Program-made: the position numbers and the translations under genes
Assembly (NCBI RefSeq): GCF_900109175.1
Contig: NZ_FNZE01000025.1
Span: 1-51,057 of the forward strand
DNA length: 51,057 bases
Direction: 5' to 3'
From: Pseudomonas linyingensis
GTDB taxonomy: Bacteria > Pseudomonadota > Gammaproteobacteria > Pseudomonadales > Pseudomonadaceae
Shown here: piece by piece, positions 17,906 to 34,746 of the stretch
How positions within the stretch are numbered: the first letter of the stretch is position 1
How the letters are laid out: the number at the start of each line of letters is the position of its first letter
The notes under the pieces: model-generated
Database searches by the model: none
The model's input: only the letters and a program-made list of their open reading frames with translations
Told to the model about the DNA's origin: nothing

Positions 17906-19273
17906 TCAGGCCTTGGGCTTCTTCACCGGGCGCTGCCAGCCATCGATATTGCGCTGGCGCGCACGCCCCACCGCCAGGGTGGCGGCCGGCACCTCGCTGG
18001 TGATCACCGAACCGGCCGCAGTGGTGGCGCCGTCGCCGATGGTGACTGGCGCCACCAGCGAGTTGTTGGTGCCGATGAAGGCGTCCACGCCGATCACCGT
18101 GCGATGCTTGTTGGCGCCGTCGTAGTTGCAGGTGATGGTGCCGGCGCCGATGTTGCTCAGCGCACCGATCTCGGCGTCGCCCAGGTAGGCCAGGTGACCG
18201 GCCTTGGCGCCCTCGCCCAGCACCGCGTTCTTCAGCTCGACGAAGTTGCCGACGTGGGCCCTGGCGCCCAGCACGCTGCCCGGACGCAGACGGGCGAACG
18301 GACCGCAGTCGGCACCCTCGCCCAGCTCGGCGCCTTCCAGGTGGCTGTTGGCCTTGACCACCGCGCCGCAGCGCAGGGTGCTGTTGCGGATCACGCAGTT
18401 GGGACCGATCTCGACACCGTCCTCGATGACCACCCTGCCCTCGAGGATCACGTTGATGTCGATGACCACGTCGCGGCCGACGCTCACCTCGCCGCGCACA
18501 TCGAAGCGCGCCGGATCGAGCAGGGTCACGCCCTGGGCCATCAGCCGGCACGCAGCACGCTGCTGGTAATGGCGCTCCAGCTCGGCGAGCTGGCGACGGT
18601 CGTTGGCACCCTGCACTTCCATGGCGTCTTCCGGCTGGGCGGTGGCCACCGCCAGACCGTCGGCCACCGCCATGGCGATCACGTCGGTCAGGTAGTACTC
18701 GCCCTGGGCATTGCTGTTGGACAGCCGGCCCATCCACTCGGCCATGCGCGCGCCGGGCATGGCGAGGATGCCGGTGTTGCCCTCGCGGATCGCGCGCTGC
18801 TCTTCCGTGGCGTCCTTCTGCTCGACGATCGCGGTGACCTGCCCCCGGGCGTCACGAATGATCCGTCCGTATCCGGTGGGATCGTCGAGGGCGACGGTGA
18901 GCAACGCCAGCTGCGCGGGGCCGGCATGGGCCAGCAGGCGCTCGAGGGTCGGCGCCTCGATCAGCGGCACGTCGCCATACAGCACCAGCACCTGCTCGGC
19001 GCTGATGAACGGCAGGGCCTGGGCCACGGCGTGGCCGGTGCCGTGTTGCTGTTCCTGCAGGACGAAATTCAGGTCGTCGGCCGCCAGGCGCTCGCGCACC
19101 GCCTCGGCGCCGTGGCCGATGACCACATGGATGCGCTGCGGATTCAACTCACGAGCGGTGTCGATGACATGGCCAAGCATGGCCTTGCCGGCCACCGGGT
19201 GCAGGACCTTGGGCAGCGCCGAACGCATGCGGGTGCCCTGACCGGCGGCGAGGATGACGATTTCCAGACTCAT
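17906..19273 (-). CDS. glmU: Bifunctional UDP-GlcNAc pyrophosphorylase / GlcN-1-P acetyltransferase GlmU
   Basis: Carries out the last two steps to UDP-GlcNAc. The 455-residue protein has an N-terminal uridyltransferase domain with [19 protein letters not shown] (about 7-25) and a C-terminal left-handed beta-helix of hexapeptide repeats (from about 250) with NFVELKNA and [13 protein letters not shown] near the end, the acetyltransferase part. Length is standard. ATG 19273 has GGGAAG about 9 bp upstream. It lies head-to-tail between the atp operon terminator and glmR. Confidence 0.97.
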   Translation of the reverse strand: MSLEIVILAAGQGTRMRSALPKVLHPVAGKAMLGHVIDTARELNPQRIHVVIGHGAEAVRERLAADDLNFVLQEQQHGTGHAVAQALPFISAEQVLVLYGDVPLIEAPTLERLLAHAGPAQLALLTVALDDPTGYGRIIRDARGQVTAIVEQKDATEEQRAIREGNTGILAMPGARMAEWMGRLSNSNAQGEYYLTDVIAMAVADGLAVATAQPEDAMEVQGANDRRQLAELERHYQQRAACRLMAQGVTLLDPARFDVRGEVSVGRDVVIDINVILEGRVVIEDGVEIGPNCVIRNSTLRCGAVVKANSHLEGAELGEGADCGPFARLRPGSVLGARAHVGNFVELKNAVLGEGAKAGHLAYLGDAEIGALSNIGAGTITCNYDGANKHRTVIGVDAFIGTNNSLVAPVTIGDGATTAAGSVITSEVPAATLAVGRARQRNIDGWQRPVKKPKA

Positions 19274-19368
19274 TGGTGTACTTCCCTATGCAGCCCCAGC
19301 GCCGGGCTGGAGCGAAATGGACACGAATAGTATGGGCGGCAGCAGCGCAACGCACGGCGAGCCGGCAA

Positions 19369-19402
19369 TAAAAAAAGGGGGTAGCCAAGGCTACCCCCTT
19401 TT
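19369..19402 (-). terminator. Terminator of the atp operon
   Basis: GGGGGTAGCC and GGCTACCCCC form a stable hairpin. On the minus strand it is followed by seven T residues; on the plus strand TTTT also follows, so it can act both ways. It lies 34 bp past the atpC stop. Confidence 0.93.
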
Positions 19403-19435
19403 CCCGTGAACCGGACGACTGCGCCGCAATGCGGA

Positions 19436-19870
19436 TCAGTGCGCCGAACCACCGAACTTCTTGCGCAGTTCCTGAATGGTCCGCAGCTGTGCGACAGCCT
19501 CGGCCAGACGAGCGGAAGCGGTGGAGTAGTCGAACTCGGCACTCTTCTCGTTGAGGGCCTTCTCCGCCGCCTTGCGGGCTTCGAGAGCCGCTGCTTCGTC
19601 GAGGTCGGCAGCGCGGATCGCGGTGTCGGCGAGAACCTTCACCATGTTCGGCTGCACTTCGATGAAACCGCCGGAGATGTAGTACACCTCCTGCTCGCCA
19701 CCCTGCTTGATCACCCGCACCGGACCCGGCTTGAGATCGGTCAGCAGCGGGGCGTGGCCCGGCAGAACACCGATATCACCCATGTTGCCGTGGGCGACGA
19801 CCATTTCCACCAGCCCCGAGAACAGCTCTTCTTCCGCACTGACGATGTCGCAGTGGACTGTCATAGCCAT
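19436..19870 (-). CDS. atpC: ATP synthase F1 epsilon subunit
   Basis: A central-stalk subunit that couples rotation and inhibits hydrolysis. The 144-residue protein begins [19 protein letters not shown] and has the N-terminal beta-sandwich (about 1-88, with [16 protein letters not shown]) and a C-terminal helical hairpin (about 90-140). Its sequence closely follows the pseudomonad type. It is the last gene of atpIBEFHAGDC, right before the operon terminator. Confidence 0.96.
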   Translation of the reverse strand: MAMTVHCDIVSAEEELFSGLVEMVVAHGNMGDIGVLPGHAPLLTDLKPGPVRVIKQGGEQEVYYISGGFIEVQPNMVKVLADTAIRAADLDEAAALEARKAAEKALNEKSAEFDYSTASARLAEAVAQLRTIQELRKKFGGSAH

Positions 19871-19947
19871 ACTTCATGCCTCGGTAAGCAGGCGGCGCTA
19901 CCGGGGTAGCCGCCGCCTGATCGAGCGCCCGCTAGCGGGCGCGCCAG

Positions 19948-22222
<2,275 letters not shown>

Positions 22223-22272
22223 GTGACACCTTTCGGGTTAGCAGGCGGGAGCCTTGCGGCTCCCGCTGCGGC

Positions 22273-23817
<1,545 letters not shown>

Positions 23818-23832
23818 GCCATGCCCCTCAAA

Positions 23833-24369
23833 TCAGGATTTCAACGCTTCGGCCAACTGGTTCAGTTTGCCGCGGACCGAACCGTCGATAACCAGGTCAC
23901 CCGCACGAATGATCAAACCGCCGATAAGGGCGGGATTGACGATCGGGGTAGGCTGGACGGTACGATCTAGCCGCTTCGACAAGGCGGCAGCCAGAGTTTG
24001 GAGTTGTTCGGCGCTCAGTTCGTGAGCCGTTTCGACCTCGACCTCGATCGAACGCTCGGCTTCCGCCTTCAGCAGCTCGAACTGGTCGCGCACGGTCGGC
24101 AGCAGCTCCAGGCGATCGTTTTCACCCAGGGCCGCCACGAAGTTGCGGAACGACTCGTCGATGCTTTCAGCGCACAGCTGAACCAGAACCCCGGCCTTGC
24201 GGTCGTGGGTCAGGGCCGGGTTATGCAGCTGGGCGATGACTTCGGGAGACTCCACGAAGGCGGCGCTCAGAGCCAACATGTTCGACCAGGCATCGGTTTG
24301 TTTGGCGGCGGAAGCGAACTCGAAAGCGGCTTTCGCATAAGGCCGAGCAAGCGTATTGATAGTTGCCAT
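23833..24369 (-). CDS. atpH: ATP synthase F1 delta subunit
   Basis: The peripheral-stalk cap on F1, 178 residues. The N-terminal helical bundle begins with LARPYAKAAFEFA and the C-terminal motif GGLIIRAGDLVIDGSVRGKL is diagnostic of OSCP/delta. It is 12 bp after atpF and 15 bp before atpA. Confidence 0.97.
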   Translation of the reverse strand: MATINTLARPYAKAAFEFASAAKQTDAWSNMLALSAAFVESPEVIAQLHNPALTHDRKAGVLVQLCAESIDESFRNFVAALGENDRLELLPTVRDQFELLKAEAERSIEVEVETAHELSAEQLQTLAAALSKRLDRTVQPTPIVNPALIGGLIIRAGDLVIDGSVRGKLNQLAEALKS

Positions 24370-24381
24370 CGCTCGCCTCGC

Positions 24382-24852
24382 TTAGAGTTGGGAGGCCAGT
24401 TTTGCGACCAGATCGTTGTGTGCCTTGGCGTCCACGGAGGACTCCAGGATCTTCTCGGCACCAGCGACGGCAAGAGCCGCAACCTGGGCGCGCAGTTGAT
24501 CCTTGGCGCGATTCACTTCAACCTCGATTTCGGCCTTGGCGGCGACAAGCAGACGCTCGCCTTCGCTACGGGCCTGCTGCTTGGATTCCTCGACGATCGC
24601 GTTGGCGGTCTTGCTCGCCTTGTCGAGAATCTCGGCAGCTTGCTCCTTGGTTTCACGGAGCGTCTGGGCAGCTTTTTCCTGGGCCAGTTGCAGGTCGCGC
24701 TGGGCACGGCCGGCGGCATCCAGACCTTCGGCAATTTTCTTCTGGCGGGCTTGCATGGCAGCGGTGATCGGCGGCCACACAAACTTCATGGTGAACCAGA
24801 CGAAAATAGCGAAGGAAATCGTTTGACCGAACAGCGTCAAGTTAATGTTCAC
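24382..24852 (-). CDS. atpF: ATP synthase F0 b subunit
   Basis: The stator stalk, 156 residues, as usual for the family. One N-terminal membrane helix (about 5-27, [20 protein letters not shown] start) is followed by a long charged helix (about 30-150) forming the dimeric coiled coil. The N-terminus MNIN matches other pseudomonads. Confidence 0.97.
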   Translation of the reverse strand: MNINLTLFGQTISFAIFVWFTMKFVWPPITAAMQARQKKIAEGLDAAGRAQRDLQLAQEKAAQTLRETKEQAAEILDKASKTANAIVEESKQQARSEGERLLVAAKAEIEVEVNRAKDQLRAQVAALAVAGAEKILESSVDAKAHNDLVAKLASQL

Positions 24853-24941
24853 AGCGATTTACCTCGTGCTATTCCGTTGAGTCCCGGGGGATGACGATTG
24901 ATCTGGCAGGGCGAACCCTGCCAGGTACCGGAACCGGTCAA

Positions 24942-25199
<258 letters not shown>

Positions 25200-25244
25200 C
25201 TAAAGGTTACGTTTAGTGGTTAAGACTAGGGTTGGGGCCACTGG

Positions 25245-26078
<834 letters not shown>

Positions 26079-26477
26079 CTAATGCTTTGGAAAGCCTTTC
26101 ACCAGCAGGAGGGAACAGGCGGAGGTGCCTAGCACCAGTCCGTAGCCGACAAACAGCGCCGCCACGTTCAACCGCTCCACTCCTGCAAACACCAGCGCAA
26201 ACAACGCTGCCGTCAGAATCAGTTTGCCCATCTCGCCCGACCAGAAGGACTGGACGATGGCGTTGACCGAACGCGCTCCGAAGTAGCGAAACGCTTTGTA
26301 CGTGAAGTACAGGTTCGGCACCAGCACAATCATGCCGCCGAGCAGCGTGGAGTATCCGGCAAGCGGACCCTTCCACAGCCAGCCGACTGTAGCAGCCAGC
26401 AGAGCGACCGCCAGTTGGGTCAGCAGCAACGGAAACACCGCCAGGCGATGCAGGGGGGTCTTGTTGCGAATTTTCAC
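26079..26477 (-). CDS. atpI: ATP synthase assembly protein AtpI
   Basis: A 132-residue hydrophobic protein, first gene of the atp operon, with four predicted membrane helices (about 12-30, 35-52, 72-90, 98-118). AtpI assists c-ring assembly in some bacteria and is dispensable. The start is GTG 26477 (MKIRNKTPLHRLAVFP), by similarity of the TPLHR region to other pseudomonads. A consensus promoter lies 72 bp upstream. Confidence 0.9.
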   Translation of the reverse strand: MKIRNKTPLHRLAVFPLLLTQLAVALLAATVGWLWKGPLAGYSTLLGGMIVLVPNLYFTYKAFRYFGARSVNAIVQSFWSGEMGKLILTAALFALVFAGVERLNVAALFVGYGLVLGTSACSLLLVKGFPKH

Positions 26478-26548
26478 CGCGTTGCCCCGCTTCCGTGTTG
26501 CTGGACCGTCTGCAGTGCAGACTCTGTGCCGGCAAAAATTGCGCCGGG

Positions 26549-26577
26549 AGTATAGGGGGGTAAATTCCCCCGTTCAA
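26549..26577 (-). promoter_or_regulatory. Sigma-70 promoter of the atp operon
   Basis: On the minus strand a -35 TTGAAC (26572-26577) and a -10 TATACT (26549-26554) have an ideal 17-bp spacer. The spacer itself is nearly palindromic (GGGGG...CCCCC). Eight T residues (26591-26598) lie upstream and may act as an UP element. Confidence 0.85.
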
Positions 26578-26622
26578 CTGTCAGGTAGTCAAAAAAAACC
26601 ATTCGCTACATGTCCGCATATG

Positions 26623-27492
26623 TCAGCGGATATGCGCCAGCACACCCTGCAACTCGTCCAGCGAACTGTAGCGGATCACCAGTTGGCCCTTGCCCTTGTC
26701 GCCGTGGCGGATCTGCACCGCCGCGCCCAGCCGCTCGGCCAGGCGCTGTTCGAGGCGGGCGATGTCCGGATCGGCCTTGGCCGCCGGCGTCTCGGGCTTG
26801 CCGCTCAGCCACTGGCGCACCAGCGCCTCGGTCTGACGAACGGTCAGCCCACGCGCGACAACATGTCGCGCCCCTTCCACCTGCTGCGCAGCCGGCAAGC
26901 CGAGCAGTGCACGGGCATGGCCCATCTCCAGATCGCCATGGGCGAGCAGGGTCTTTACTTCATCCGGCAGGGCAATGAGACGCAGCAGGTTGGCAACGGT
27001 CACACGCGATTTGCCCACCGCGTCGGCGACCTGCTGCTGGGTCAGCTGGAAATCCTGCTGCAGGCGCTGCAGGGCGGCGGCCTCCTCGATCGGATTGAGG
27101 TCCTCGCGCTGGATGTTCTCGATCAGCGCCATGGCGATCGCCGCCTCGTCGCTGACCTCGCGCACCAGCGCCGGGATGCGCTCCAGGCCGGCCAGCTGGC
27201 TGGCCCGCCAGCGTCGTTCGCCGGCGATGATCTCGTAACGCTCGCCATCGATCGGGCGCACCACGATCGGCTGCATCAGGCCCTGGCGGCGAATCGACTG
27301 CGCCAGCTCCTCCAGTGCCTGCGGATTCATGTCGCGGCGCGGCTGGTACTTGCCGCGCTGAAGCAGGTCCAGGGGCAGCTGCTGCAGCTCCTGGCGATCG
27401 ACCTTGACCGCCTGCTCCTGCAGGGCGCTGACGCTGGTACCGCCGAGCAGGGCGTCCAGGCCGCGGCCGAGACCGCGTTTCTTCACAGCCAT
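26623..27492 (-). CDS. parB: Chromosome-partitioning protein ParB
   Basis: Binds parS and spreads as a CTP-dependent clamp; with ParA it segregates the origin region. The 289-residue protein has an N-terminal ParA-contact segment (KKRGLGRGLDALLGG), the CTPase motif GERRWRAS (about 91-98), a helix-turn-helix core (LTQQQVADAVGKSRVTVANLLRL-type, about 150-172, written here in part) and a C-terminal dimerisation domain. GAGGAG lies 7 bp before the ATG, 10 bp after the parA stop. Its targets are in the same window. Confidence 0.97.
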   Translation of the reverse strand: MAVKKRGLGRGLDALLGGTSVSALQEQAVKVDRQELQQLPLDLLQRGKYQPRRDMNPQALEELAQSIRRQGLMQPIVVRPIDGERYEIIAGERRWRASQLAGLERIPALVREVSDEAAIAMALIENIQREDLNPIEEAAALQRLQQDFQLTQQQVADAVGKSRVTVANLLRLIALPDEVKTLLAHGDLEMGHARALLGLPAAQQVEGARHVVARGLTVRQTEALVRQWLSGKPETPAAKADPDIARLEQRLAERLGAAVQIRHGDKGKGQLVIRYSSLDELQGVLAHIR

Positions 27493-27502
27493 GTGCTACT
27501 CC

Positions 27503-28291
27503 TCAAGCGGTGACGGCGCGCTTGACGCGGCGCTGACGGGTGACCAGTTCCTTGGCCAGTTCCAGGTAGGCCCTGGCCCCGCGCGAGGCCTTGTCGTAGA
27601 CCAGCGCCGGCATGCCGTGGCTGGGCGCCTCGGCCAGGCGCACGTTGCGCGGAATGGTGGTTTCGTAGAGGGTCTCGCCGAAGTGCGCCTGCAGCTGCGC
27701 GGTGACCTCGTTGGTCAGGCCGATGCGCGCGTCGTACATCGTGCGCAGGATGCCCTCGATGCGCAGGCTCGGATTGAGCAGCTGGCCGATGCGCTGGATG
27801 CTGTTGACCAGGTCGGACAGCCCCTCCAGCGCGTAGTACTCGCACTGCATGGGGATGATCACTCCGTCGGCGGCGACCAGCGCGTTGATGGTCAACATCG
27901 ACAGCGCCGGCGGGCAGTCGATCAGGATGAAATCGTAGTTGTCGCGGATCGGCACCAGCGCCTGGCGCAGGCGCTGCTCCTTGTTGGGCAGATCGAGCAG
28001 GGTGACCTCGGCGGCGGTGAGGTCGCGGTTGGCCGGCAGCAGCTGGTAGCCGCCGTGCTCGGAGGTCTGCATGGCCTGGGCCAGATCGCAGTTGCCGACC
28101 AGCACGTCGTAGACCGAATGCTCGAGGTTGAGCTTGTCCACGCCGCTGCCGGTGGTGGCGTTGCCCTGCGGATCGAGGTCGATCAGCAGCACGCGGCGCT
28201 GGGTGGCCACCAGCGAGGCGGCGAGGTTGACGCAACTGGTGGTCTTGCCCACCCCGCCCTTCTGATTGGCGATCGCAAATACTTTAGCCAT
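27503..28291 (-). CDS. parA: Chromosome-partitioning ATPase ParA
   Basis: A 262-residue Walker-type ATPase that positions ParB-parS complexes. The deviant Walker A KGGVGKTTSCVNLAASL is at about 11-27, the A' motif LLIDLDPQGNATTG near 35-48, and Walker B ILIDCPPAL near 118-126. It starts 16 bp after rsmG, in the mnmG-rsmG-parA-parB transcript. Confidence 0.97.
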   Translation of the reverse strand: MAKVFAIANQKGGVGKTTSCVNLAASLVATQRRVLLIDLDPQGNATTGSGVDKLNLEHSVYDVLVGNCDLAQAMQTSEHGGYQLLPANRDLTAAEVTLLDLPNKEQRLRQALVPIRDNYDFILIDCPPALSMLTINALVAADGVIIPMQCEYYALEGLSDLVNSIQRIGQLLNPSLRIEGILRTMYDARIGLTNEVTAQLQAHFGETLYETTIPRNVRLAEAPSHGMPALVYDKASRGARAYLELAKELVTRQRRVKRAVTA

Positions 28292-28307
28292 GCTCGGCAG
28301 TCTCCCT

Positions 28308-28954
28308 TCAGGCGCTGCGGCGCAGTATCAGCAGATGGCGCTGGCCCTGGCAACCGGGCACCTGCAGCACGTGTTCGGCTTCGACGCGGAAATCCGCCGG
28401 CAGCGCGGCGAGTTCCTCGTGTGGATATTGGCCCTTCATCGCCAGCCAGCAGGTCTCGGCGTCGCCCAGATGACCGGTCCAGTGGGCGAAATCCGCCAGC
28501 GAGCTGAACGCCCGCGACACTATGCCGGCAAACGGCTGCGCCGGCTGGAAGTTTTCCACACGGCTGTGGACAACTTCGAGGTTGGCCAGCTTGAGTTCCA
28601 GCTTGACCTGGGTCTGGAAGCGGGTCTTCTTGCCGTTGGAGTCCAGGGTGGTGAAGCGCCGCTCGGGGAACAGGATGGCCAGCGGGATGCCGGGCATGCC
28701 GCCGCCGCTGCCGACGTCCAGCCAGTTGTCGCCGGCCGCGCGGACGAACGGCACCAGGCTCAGGCTGTCGAGCAGATGCCGAGACACCATCTCGTCGGGA
28801 TTGCGCACCGCGGTGAGGTTGTAGGCCTGGTTCCACTTGATCAGCAGGGCCAGGTAGGCCAGCAGCTGTTGCTGCTGGTGGTCGTTCAGCTCGACACCGA
28901 GCTGGGCGGCGCCGCGCGCCAGTTCGGCGGCGTGCGCCGGGGTCACGGCGGACA

Positions 28955-28955
<1 letters not shown>
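28308..28955 (-). CDS. rsmG: 16S rRNA (guanine-527-N7) methyltransferase RsmG
   Basis: Methylates G527 of 16S rRNA; loss gives low-level streptomycin resistance in other bacteria. The 215-residue protein has the SAM motif [16 protein letters not shown] (about 79-94) and the upstream signature [12 protein letters not shown] (about 40-51). Its ATG overlaps the mnmG stop by one base (TGATG), which implies translational coupling. Confidence 0.96.
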
Positions 28956-30847
<1,892 letters not shown>

Positions 30848-30892
30848 CACGCACCTCGTGCCTGTTCAGGAAGGGAATTCAGAGAGCCGCGC

Positions 30893-30898
30893 AGTATA
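30893..30898 (-). promoter_or_regulatory. Candidate -10 element for mnmG
   Basis: TATACT on the minus strand, 45 bp before the mnmG start, is a 5-of-6 match to a sigma-70 -10 box. No good -35 lies 16-18 bp upstream. The near-consensus DnaA box at 30926-30934 is close by, so DnaA control of mnmG is possible. Confidence 0.4.
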
Positions 30899-30925
30899 GA
30901 GGCTTATCCGGGGTGAATGAAGCTG

Positions 30926-31266
30926 TGTGGACAAAAAATAGCCAGTCGGTCGAGAGGCTGCACGGAACGAGTGATCAACAAGAAAATAGAGAGAAGGATT
31001 TTTTAAAGGCTTGTTTTAGAGCTTGTTATAGGTGTGCACAGAATCTGTGGATAGTTTCATATAGCCATTTAAAATCAAGCAGTTATGCACTGAATAAGGC
31101 TGTATACAGGCAGCTCTGAGGGCTCTGGACAAGCAGCCTGAGCCTGTGTGTGGACAAGTGACTTATCCACAGGCGCGCTTATCCACAGCTGGCGCGCCGT
31201 CTTGTCTACGGAGCTTGTGATGAGTTGTCCACAGAGCTTATCCGCACGGATTTATTCTGTGGACAA
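30926..31266. other. DnaA-box cluster with AT-rich DNA in the mnmG-mnmE spacer
   Basis: The 549-bp spacer 30848-31396 has no gene. It holds perfect boxes TTATCCACA at 31163-31171 and 31179-31187. One-mismatch boxes lie at 30926 (TGTGGACAA), 31046 (TGTGGATAG), 31149 (TGTGGACAA), 31225 (TTGTCCACA), 31238 (TTATCCGCA) and 31258 (TGTGGACAA). About 30975-31085 is markedly AT-rich for this genome. The combination is origin-like and lies directly upstream of gidA, as oriC does in E. coli. Confidence 0.75.
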
Positions 31267-31370
31267 GCCCTGACGGCTGCAGGGAAGGCAAAAAACCGGC
31301 GCACGCTGGCGCAGCGCCGATGGCAAGACCGGTGCTGGCAGCACAATGCAGGAAAAGACTGCTCGCCGAC

Positions 31371-31394
31371 GTTCGTCGGCGGGCCGGGAGGAGG
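31371..31394 (-). terminator. Terminator of the rpmH-rnpA-yidD-yidC-mnmE transcript
   Basis: CGCCGAC and GTCGGCG (31374-31391) form a stem with a GTTC loop, extended by outer pairs to 31371-31394. On the minus strand AGTCTTTTCC follows. It starts 3 bp after the mnmE stop. Confidence 0.8.
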
Positions 31395-31396
31395 AC

Positions 31397-32764
31397 TTAC
31401 TTGCCGATGCAGAAGCTGGAGAAGATCCGCCCGAGCAGGTCGTCGGGGGTGAAGGCGCCGGTGATCTCGCCGAGCGCCTGGTGGGCCATGCGCAGGTCCT
31501 CGGCGAGCAGTTCGCCGGCGCCGAGCAGGGTCAGCTGCTGGCGGCCGTGGTCGAGGCAGGCGGCGGCCTGACGCAGGGCGTCGAGGTGGCGGCGGCGGGC
31601 GCTGAAGCTGCTTTCGGTGGTCTGCTCGAAGCCCATGCAGGCCTTGAGGTGCTCGCGCAGCAGCTCGAGGCCGGCGCCGTGGCGCGCCGACAGACTGAGG
31701 GTGACGTGGCCGTCGGCGCAGGTCTGCAGACGCACCGCTTCGCCGGACAGGTCGGCCTTGTTGCGGATCAGGGTGACCTTCGCCGGGTCGGGGCGCTGGT
31801 CGAGGAACTCCGGCCACAGGGCGAACGGATCGACGGCCTCCGGCGCGGTGGCGTCGACCACCAGCAGCACCCGGTCGGCCTCGCCGATGGCCTTGAGCGC
31901 GCGTTCCACGCCGATGCGCTCGACCTGGTCCTCGGTAGCGCGCAGGCCGGCGGTGTCGACCACGTGCAGCGGCATGCCGTCGATGTGGATATGTTCGCGC
32001 AGCACGTCGCGGGTGGTGCCGGCGATCTCGGTGACGATCGCCGCCTCGCGCCCGGCCAGGGCGTTGAGCAGGCTGGACTTCCCGGCATTCGGCCGCCCGG
32101 CGATCACCACGGTCATGCCGTCGCGCAACAGGGCGCCCTGCCCCGCCTCGCGCTGCACCGCCAGCAGCTCGGCGCGCACGCCGTCGAGCTGGCCGAGCAC
32201 GTGGCCGTCGGCGAGAAAGTCGATCTCCTCCTCGGGGAAGTCGATGGCCGCCTCGACGTACATGCGCAGCTCGATCAGCTTGTCGGACAGGCGCTGCACC
32301 TTGCGCGAGAACTCGCCCTGCAGCGAGCGCACGGCATTGCGCGCCGCCTGTTCGCTGCTGGCCTCGATCAGGTCGGCGATGGCCTCGGCCTGGGCCAGGT
32401 CGAGCTTGTCGTTGAGGAAGGCGCGCTCGCTGAACTCGCCGGGGTGCGCCAGGCGCGCGCCCAGTTCCAGACAGCGGCGCAGCAGCACATCGAGCACTAC
32501 CGGGCCGCCGTGGCCCTGCAGCTCGAGGACGTCCTCGCCAGTGAACGAGTTGGGGCCGCGGAAGAACAGCAGCAGGCCCTGGTCGATCACCTCGCCGTCG
32601 TCAGCGAAGAACTCGCAGTAGTAGGCGTGGCGCGGCTCGGGCTCGCGGCCGCTGAGGCTGATGGCGATGGCCCGCGCGCGCGGACCGGAAACGCGGACGA
32701 TGCCGACCCCGCCGCGACCCTGCGCGGTGGCGACGGCGGCAATGGTGTCACGGACGGGTTGCAT
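31397..32764 (-). CDS. mnmE: tRNA modification GTPase MnmE (TrmE)
   Basis: GTPase partner of MnmG in wobble-uridine modification. The 455-residue protein has an N-terminal folate-binding domain ([19 protein letters not shown], about 5-23), a helical domain, an inserted G domain with [14 protein letters not shown] (G1), DTAG (G3) and RNKADL (G4), and the invariant C-terminal CIGK. ATG 32764 is preferred over the in-frame start at 32800 because GGAGA lies 8 bp upstream and the length is standard. It follows yidC by 64 bp with an intervening hairpin. Confidence 0.97.
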   Translation of the reverse strand: MQPVRDTIAAVATAQGRGGVGIVRVSGPRARAIAISLSGREPEPRHAYYCEFFADDGEVIDQGLLLFFRGPNSFTGEDVLELQGHGGPVVLDVLLRRCLELGARLAHPGEFSERAFLNDKLDLAQAEAIADLIEASSEQAARNAVRSLQGEFSRKVQRLSDKLIELRMYVEAAIDFPEEEIDFLADGHVLGQLDGVRAELLAVQREAGQGALLRDGMTVVIAGRPNAGKSSLLNALAGREAAIVTEIAGTTRDVLREHIHIDGMPLHVVDTAGLRATEDQVERIGVERALKAIGEADRVLLVVDATAPEAVDPFALWPEFLDQRPDPAKVTLIRNKADLSGEAVRLQTCADGHVTLSLSARHGAGLELLREHLKACMGFEQTTESSFSARRRHLDALRQAAACLDHGRQQLTLLGAGELLAEDLRMAHQALGEITGAFTPDDLLGRIFSSFCIGK

Positions 32765-32789
32765 GGCGGTCTCCGGATGGCGGATAGCA

Positions 32790-32812
32790 AGACGCCCCAC
32801 GAGGGGGCGTCT
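32790..32812. repeat. Hairpin in the yidC-mnmE spacer
   Basis: AGACGCCCC and GGGGCGTCT form a perfect 9-bp stem with a 5-nt loop. No T-run follows on the minus strand, so partial attenuation or RNA processing between yidC and mnmE is more likely than full termination. Confidence 0.6.
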
Positions 32813-32828
32813 GCATTCAGCGACTGAT

Positions 32829-34496
32829 TCAGGCCTGTGCGGCCCGCTCGATCTTCCGGGTAATGTACCACTGCTGAGCGATGGAGAGGACGTTGTTGAC
32901 CACCCAGTACAGCACCAGACCGGCCGGGAACCACAGGAAGAAGAAGGTGAAGATGATCGGCATCAGCTTCATCACCCGGGCCTGCATGGGATCCGGCGGG
33001 GTCGGGTTGAGGGTCTGCTGGAAGAACATGGTGGCGCCCATGATGATCGGCAGGATGAAGTACGGATCCTTGATCGATAGGTCGACGATCCAGCCCAGCC
33101 ACGGCGCCTGGCGGATCTCCACGCTTTCCAGCAGGGTCCAGTACAGGGCGAGGAACACCGGCATCTGCACCAGGATCGGCAGGCAGCCGCCCAGCGGATT
33201 GATCTTCTCCTTCTTGTACAGCTCCATCATGCCCTGGGACATCTTCTGGCGGTCGTCGCCGTACTGCTCCTTGAGGGCCTGCAGCTTGGGCGCCACTGCG
33301 CGCATGCGCGCCATGGACTTGTAGCTGGCCGCCGACAGCGGGAAGAACGCCAGCTTGATCAGCACGGTGAGGAAGATGATCGACCAGCCCCAGTTGCCGA
33401 CGATGCTGTGGATAACCTGCAGCAGCCAGAAGATCGGCTGGGCAATGAACCACAGGAAGCCGTAGTCGACGGTCAGTTCGAGACCCGGTGACAGCTCTTC
33501 GAGCTTGCCCTGGGATTTCGGACCGGCGTACAGGGTGGCGCTGGTTTCAGCACTGGCGCCGGGCGCCACGTTCAGCTGCGGGCCGACGAAACCGATGATG
33601 TAGTTGCCCTGGCTGTCCTTGCGGGTGGTGACCAGGTTGGTGTCGTCTTTGCTCGGCACCCAGGCGGTGACGAAGTAGTGCTGCAGCCAGGCGACCCAGC
33701 CGCCCTGCACGCTTTCGCGCAGGTTCTTGTCGTCCATGTCCTTCATGGGGACTTTGGTGTACGGCGAGTCGGCGGTCCACAGCGCGGCGCCTAGATAGGT
33801 GGCCATGCCGGTGGCGCTGGTCTGCGACGGGTCGCCGCTGGCATCGCGCTTGAGCTGGGCGAACAGGTTGCCGCTCCACGCCTTGTCGCTGTGGTTGGCG
33901 ATGCGATGGCTGACCGCGAAGGCATAGTCGCCACGCTTGAAGCTGAAGCGCTTGACGTAGTCGACGCCGGCCTCGCTGAACTTCAGCTCGACCACCAGCT
34001 CGTCCTGGCCGTCGACCAGGCGGTACTGCTGCTGCGCCGCGCTGTACAGCGGACGACCGCTGGCACGGGCATCCGGACCGTCGCCGACCAGACCGCTCTG
34101 GGCGATATAGGTACGCTCGGTACCGTTGTCGAACAGCGCGAAAGGCACGTCGCTGTTCTGCAAGCTACGCGGGTAGGCCGGCAGCGCCAGCTGCACCACG
34201 TCGCCACCCTGCGGATCGATGGCCAGCTTCAGTACATCGGTTTCCACCTGAATCAGCGCACGGCTGCTGGCGGCAACCTGGCTGGCCGGTTCGATCTGCT
34301 GGTTGCTGGCGCTGGGCACATCGGCGTTGACGCCGGCATTGCCCTGGACATCGGTTGTCGGCAGTGCCGGAGCGGCAGTGGCGGCCACGGCCGGCGGCGG
34401 CATCTGCGGTTGTCCGTAGTCCTGGTTCCACTGCAGAACCATCAGATAAGACACGATTGCCAGAGCGACGATCAGTATCGAGCGTTGAATGTCCAT
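32829..34496 (-). CDS. yidC: Membrane protein insertase YidC
   Basis: Inserts and folds inner-membrane proteins with or without SecYEG. The 555-residue protein has an N-terminal helix ([20 protein letters not shown] start), a proline- and alanine-rich linker, a large periplasmic beta-domain (about 60-340) and the conserved five-helix insertase core (about 355-545) with [20 protein letters not shown]-type TM2 (shortened) and a positively charged C1 loop. ATG 34496 lies 4 bp after the yidD stop; an in-frame start at 34565 would overlap yidD and is rejected. A perfect DnaA box lies in the gene (33407-33415). Confidence 0.97.
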   Translation of the reverse strand: MDIQRSILIVALAIVSYLMVLQWNQDYGQPQMPPPAVAATAAPALPTTDVQGNAGVNADVPSASNQQIEPASQVAASSRALIQVETDVLKLAIDPQGGDVVQLALPAYPRSLQNSDVPFALFDNGTERTYIAQSGLVGDGPDARASGRPLYSAAQQQYRLVDGQDELVVELKFSEAGVDYVKRFSFKRGDYAFAVSHRIANHSDKAWSGNLFAQLKRDASGDPSQTSATGMATYLGAALWTADSPYTKVPMKDMDDKNLRESVQGGWVAWLQHYFVTAWVPSKDDTNLVTTRKDSQGNYIIGFVGPQLNVAPGASAETSATLYAGPKSQGKLEELSPGLELTVDYGFLWFIAQPIFWLLQVIHSIVGNWGWSIIFLTVLIKLAFFPLSAASYKSMARMRAVAPKLQALKEQYGDDRQKMSQGMMELYKKEKINPLGGCLPILVQMPVFLALYWTLLESVEIRQAPWLGWIVDLSIKDPYFILPIIMGATMFFQQTLNPTPPDPMQARVMKLMPIIFTFFFLWFPAGLVLYWVVNNVLSIAQQWYITRKIERAAQA

Positions 34497-34500
34497 GATT

Positions 34501-34746
34501 TTATTCGGCCATCGATGAGGGTCGGGACGTGCGGGAGGCTGGCACCGGGTCATAACCACCGGCATGCCAGGGGTGGCAGCGTGACAGCCGACGCAGGGTC
34601 AGCCAGCCACCACGAGCAAAGCCATGCGTGCTGATGGCTTCGTGGGCGTAGCAGGAACAGCTGGGATAGAAGCGACAGCGGCTGGCCATCAGGGGACTGA
34701 TGGCATAGCGATAGAACTGGATCAGTGCGAGTGCCAGTTTACGCAT
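34501..34746 (-). CDS. yidD: Membrane protein insertion efficiency factor YidD
   Basis: An 81-residue small basic protein with the family core [22 protein letters not shown] (cited in part: [16 protein letters not shown]) and the [24 protein letters not shown] block. It aids insertion by YidC/Sec. Its start overlaps the rnpA stop by 8 bp, the arrangement found in most proteobacteria. Confidence 0.95.
   Translation of the reverse strand: MRKLALALIQFYRYAISPLMASRCRFYPSCSCYAHEAISTHGFARGGWLTLRRLSRCHPWHAGGYDPVPASRTSRPSSMAE

Noticed and set aside
26591-26632. Possible parB terminator (TCCGC/GCGGA stem plus a run of eight T on the minus strand)
   Set aside because: The stem is only 5 bp and the T-run starts about 14 nt after it. 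The run is better explained as an A/T-rich element upstream of the atp promoter.
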